Shown here: in pieces, positions 13,136 to 14,564 of the stretch
How the letters are laid out: each line of letters starts with the position of its first letter
How positions within the stretch are numbered: the stretch's first letter is position 1
Source: CAYONP01 sp964405335
Lineage (GTDB): Bacteria; Armatimonadota; UBA10988
Direction: 5' to 3'
DNA length: 14,564 bases
Assembly (NCBI GenBank): GCA_964405335.1
Contig: CAYONP010000124.1
Location: forward strand, 1-14,564
Made by a program: the position numbers and the translations under genes
The notes under the pieces: model-generated
What the model was told of the DNA's origin: nothing
What the model saw: the letters and a program-made list of their open reading frames with translations, nothing else
Database searches by the model: none

Positions 13136-14412
13136 CCCATCACCATGGCCCGCTTGCCGGCCAGGTCGAAACACTCGCGCTGATTCTGCAGCATGATCCG
13201 CTGTGCGACGGCCATCGCCTCGGTTTCGGTCAGGTCGCCGTCGCGGACCTCCTCCTCCAGCGCGCGGGCCAGCCAGCGCCGCGCCTGGCGCGCATAGGCC
13301 ACCGCCGCCGTCGGCGTGAACGTGTCGCCGCCAAAGGCGAACAGCTTGTTCACCGGCGCGGCGTGGATGAACTCGCGCACGAAGCGGACCATCTGCAGCG
13401 GGTTCATCGACCAGGCCCAGCAGCAATCGGCCCAGACGTTGCGGTAGTGCTTGGCCAGCGCCACCAACGCGCTCGAATAGGGATAGCTGGCGTGCATGAG
13501 CACGAACCTCGCGTCGAGATAACGCGCCAGCAGCGGGCAGAGGTTCTCGGCACTGATGTACTCGACCGGCATCCGATCATTGCCGGCATAATAACCCGTG
13601 TGGATCTTGAACGGCAAGTGATGTTCGATGCTCAGCTCGACCCCGCGGGCCCAGCACCAGTCGCCGATCACATCGAGTTCGGCACGGGGCAGCGGCTCAC
13701 CGCGCAACTTGCGCTGCAGCAGCCGCTCGACATCGGCCTCGTCCTGCTCGGCCCAGCGCAGGGTGCGGCTGTAGGCGTGCTGCGCCTTGACCGCAATCGC
13801 CGTCGGCGCGTGCCGGGCGAAGATCGCCGCCATCGCCTCGCGCAGGCTGGCGGTGTCGCAAACCTCGACGCCGGTCTCACCGGTCACCTGCGCCGGCTCG
13901 AAACTGCCGTCGCAGAAGCTGAACCAACTTAGGTCATAGAAAAAGAAGTCCGGGCCGGACGCGTCGGGCGGGCAGGGCCAGACGAAGTCGTCGGTCTGGG
14001 TGTGGTCGAGCCCGGCCACCTCGCGCAGCAGCCGCAGCCGCTCGCCCGGCCGGCGTAGCGCCGCGGCGGTGTCTTGCCGGCCTTCCAGCGCCTCGGGCGC
14101 CAGCTCCTCGAGGCCGTAGAACTCGCGCGCGATCAGCCGCACCGCCTCGCCGTAGCCGGTCTGCCGGATCACCTCCCACGCCTCGCGGACGGCGGCAAAC
14201 CGCGCGGCGACGTCGGGGTTGCCCGCATCGCACAGCGCCTGCACCGCGGCGGGCGGCGCGCCGGCGCTGATCAAGTCGGCCGGGACGTAGTTGCTGAACA
14301 GGTCGATCAGGATATCGGGCGGACTGGCCACCCAGTCGGCCTCTTTGGCCAGGTGCTCGTGGGTATCGGCGAGCGGGTGCGAGGCGACGAGCTGGGCGAG
14401 TTCGGCAGGCAC
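13132..14412 (-). CDS. Amidohydrolase-family metal-dependent hydrolase
   Basis: A 426-residue TIM-barrel hydrolase of the amidohydrolase (Amidohydro_2 / uronate-isomerase-like) superfamily. The metal site is readable: H18-x-H20 in DTHEHL, His271 in FKIHTGYY, His307 in LMHASYPYSS and Asp363 in GGDTFTP; Lys209 (AIAVKAQHAYS) may be another active-site residue. Such enzymes hydrolyse or decarboxylate C-N or C-C bonds in the cytosol; the substrate is unknown. The preferred start is GTG at 14412, because GGAG lies 6 nt upstream and the protein then begins 17 residues before HxH, as usual. The same frame is open to a GTG at 14529, but that extension is Arg-rich and unlikely. It is first in an operon with sufE (4-nt overlap). 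Confidence 0.82.
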   Translation of the reverse strand: MPAELAQLVASHPLADTHEHLAKEADWVASPPDILIDLFSNYVPADLISAGAPPAAVQALCDAGNPDVAARFAAVREAWEVIRQTGYGEAVRLIAREFYGLEELAPEALEGRQDTAAALRRPGERLRLLREVAGLDHTQTDDFVWPCPPDASGPDFFFYDLSWFSFCDGSFEPAQVTGETGVEVCDTASLREAMAAIFARHAPTAIAVKAQHAYSRTLRWAEQDEADVERLLQRKLRGEPLPRAELDVIGDWCWARGVELSIEHHLPFKIHTGYYAGNDRMPVEYISAENLCPLLARYLDARFVLMHASYPYSSALVALAKHYRNVWADCCWAWSMNPLQMVRFVREFIHAAPVNKLFAFGGDTFTPTAAVAYARQARRWLARALEEEVRDGDLTETEAMAVAQRIMLQNQRECFDLAGKRAMVMG

Positions 14413-14533
14413 AGCAAACTCCGCGGCGATTGTGCCCGATGCCGCGGCGGGGGGCAAGCATCGCGTGCGGTAGGCGCAGCCGTAGCGGCGCGCGGCGCGC
14501 GCCGGTGTTCGGCGGCGCGCACGCCCCACAACG

Positions 14534-14554
14534 GGGGGGGCGCGCCGCCCCCCC
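14534..14554. repeat. G-run/C-run inverted repeat near the window end
   Basis: Seven G plus CG (14534-14542) are complementary to CG plus seven C (14546-14554), around a CGC loop. No T-run follows on either strand, so terminator function is unsupported. The rest of 14413-14564, upstream of the amidohydrolase, shows no clear promoter. Confidence 0.4.
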
Positions 14555-14564
14555 GGCGGGGTGG

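Noticed and set aside
14430..14458. TTGCCC-N17-CACAAT on the minus strand as a promoter for the amidohydrolase
   Set aside because: Spacing is good but the -10 match is weak, and transcription would start at the ribosome-binding site.
14413..14529. N-terminal extension of the amidohydrolase
   Set aside because: Arg/Ala-rich with no ribosome site; GTG at 14412 has GGAG at 6 nt and fits the family start.
1..14564. CRISPR array, rRNA, prophage or IS element
   Set aside because: No regularly spaced direct repeats, no rRNA-like segments and no transposase, integrase or phage structural genes were seen.

Overview
The window is GC-rich, tightly packed bacterial chromosome, with no phage, plasmid, IS transposase or CRISPR signature. 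A cytoplasmic-membrane MlaE-type permease and a lipobox lipoprotein point to a diderm. Several gene types (a divergent Nramp relative, a PD40 beta-propeller protein, a C39/BtrH-like protein, a xylose-isomerase-like TIM barrel and a SufE with the HECMTPV motif) recall uncultivated Planctomycetota, Armatimonadota or similar lineages. No marker gene settles the phylum, so this is a low-confidence inference.

Layout. (1) 1-1620: the start of a leftward gene cut by the window edge; a HEAT-repeat lipoprotein with its own sigma70-like promoter; and a tRNA-Gln(CTG)/tRNA-Glu(CTC) pair behind a near-consensus promoter. (2) 1670-5222: a compact rightward four-gene envelope operon (lytic transglycosylase, PAP2 phosphatase, UPF0104/LPG-synthase-like membrane protein, MlaE permease), with gaps of 4 and 25 nt and one ATGA overlap. 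(3) 5224-8382: an accessory-looking stretch. It has an intact PIN-type toxin-antitoxin pair behind its own TATAAT box and a palindrome; a convergent Nramp-like transporter lacking the canonical metal motifs; a 93-nt REP/MITE-like double palindrome; and a second PIN toxin-antitoxin locus whose antitoxin is intact but whose toxin is reduced to two out-of-frame fragments. (4) 8412-11035: a leftward sugar isomerase/epimerase-like TIM barrel, divergent from an exported beta-propeller protein with an unrecognised C-terminal domain. (5) 11019-14412: a leftward operon of amidohydrolase, SufE-like protein and C39/BtrH-like protein. Its last gene overlaps the propeller gene tail to tail by 17 nt.

How the genes fit together. 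Region 2 combines peptidoglycan cleavage, probable polyprenyl or phospholipid phosphate removal, a membrane lipid-handling protein and a lipid-transport permease, which makes a plausible envelope-biogenesis unit; the ATPase and MCE partners of MlaE are not here. Region 5 couples an amidohydrolase and a SufE-like protein by an ATGA overlap; their joint role is unknown. The strongest candidates for something undescribed are the REP-like element beside the decayed toxin, the two-part C39-like protein, and the C-terminal domain of the propeller protein.
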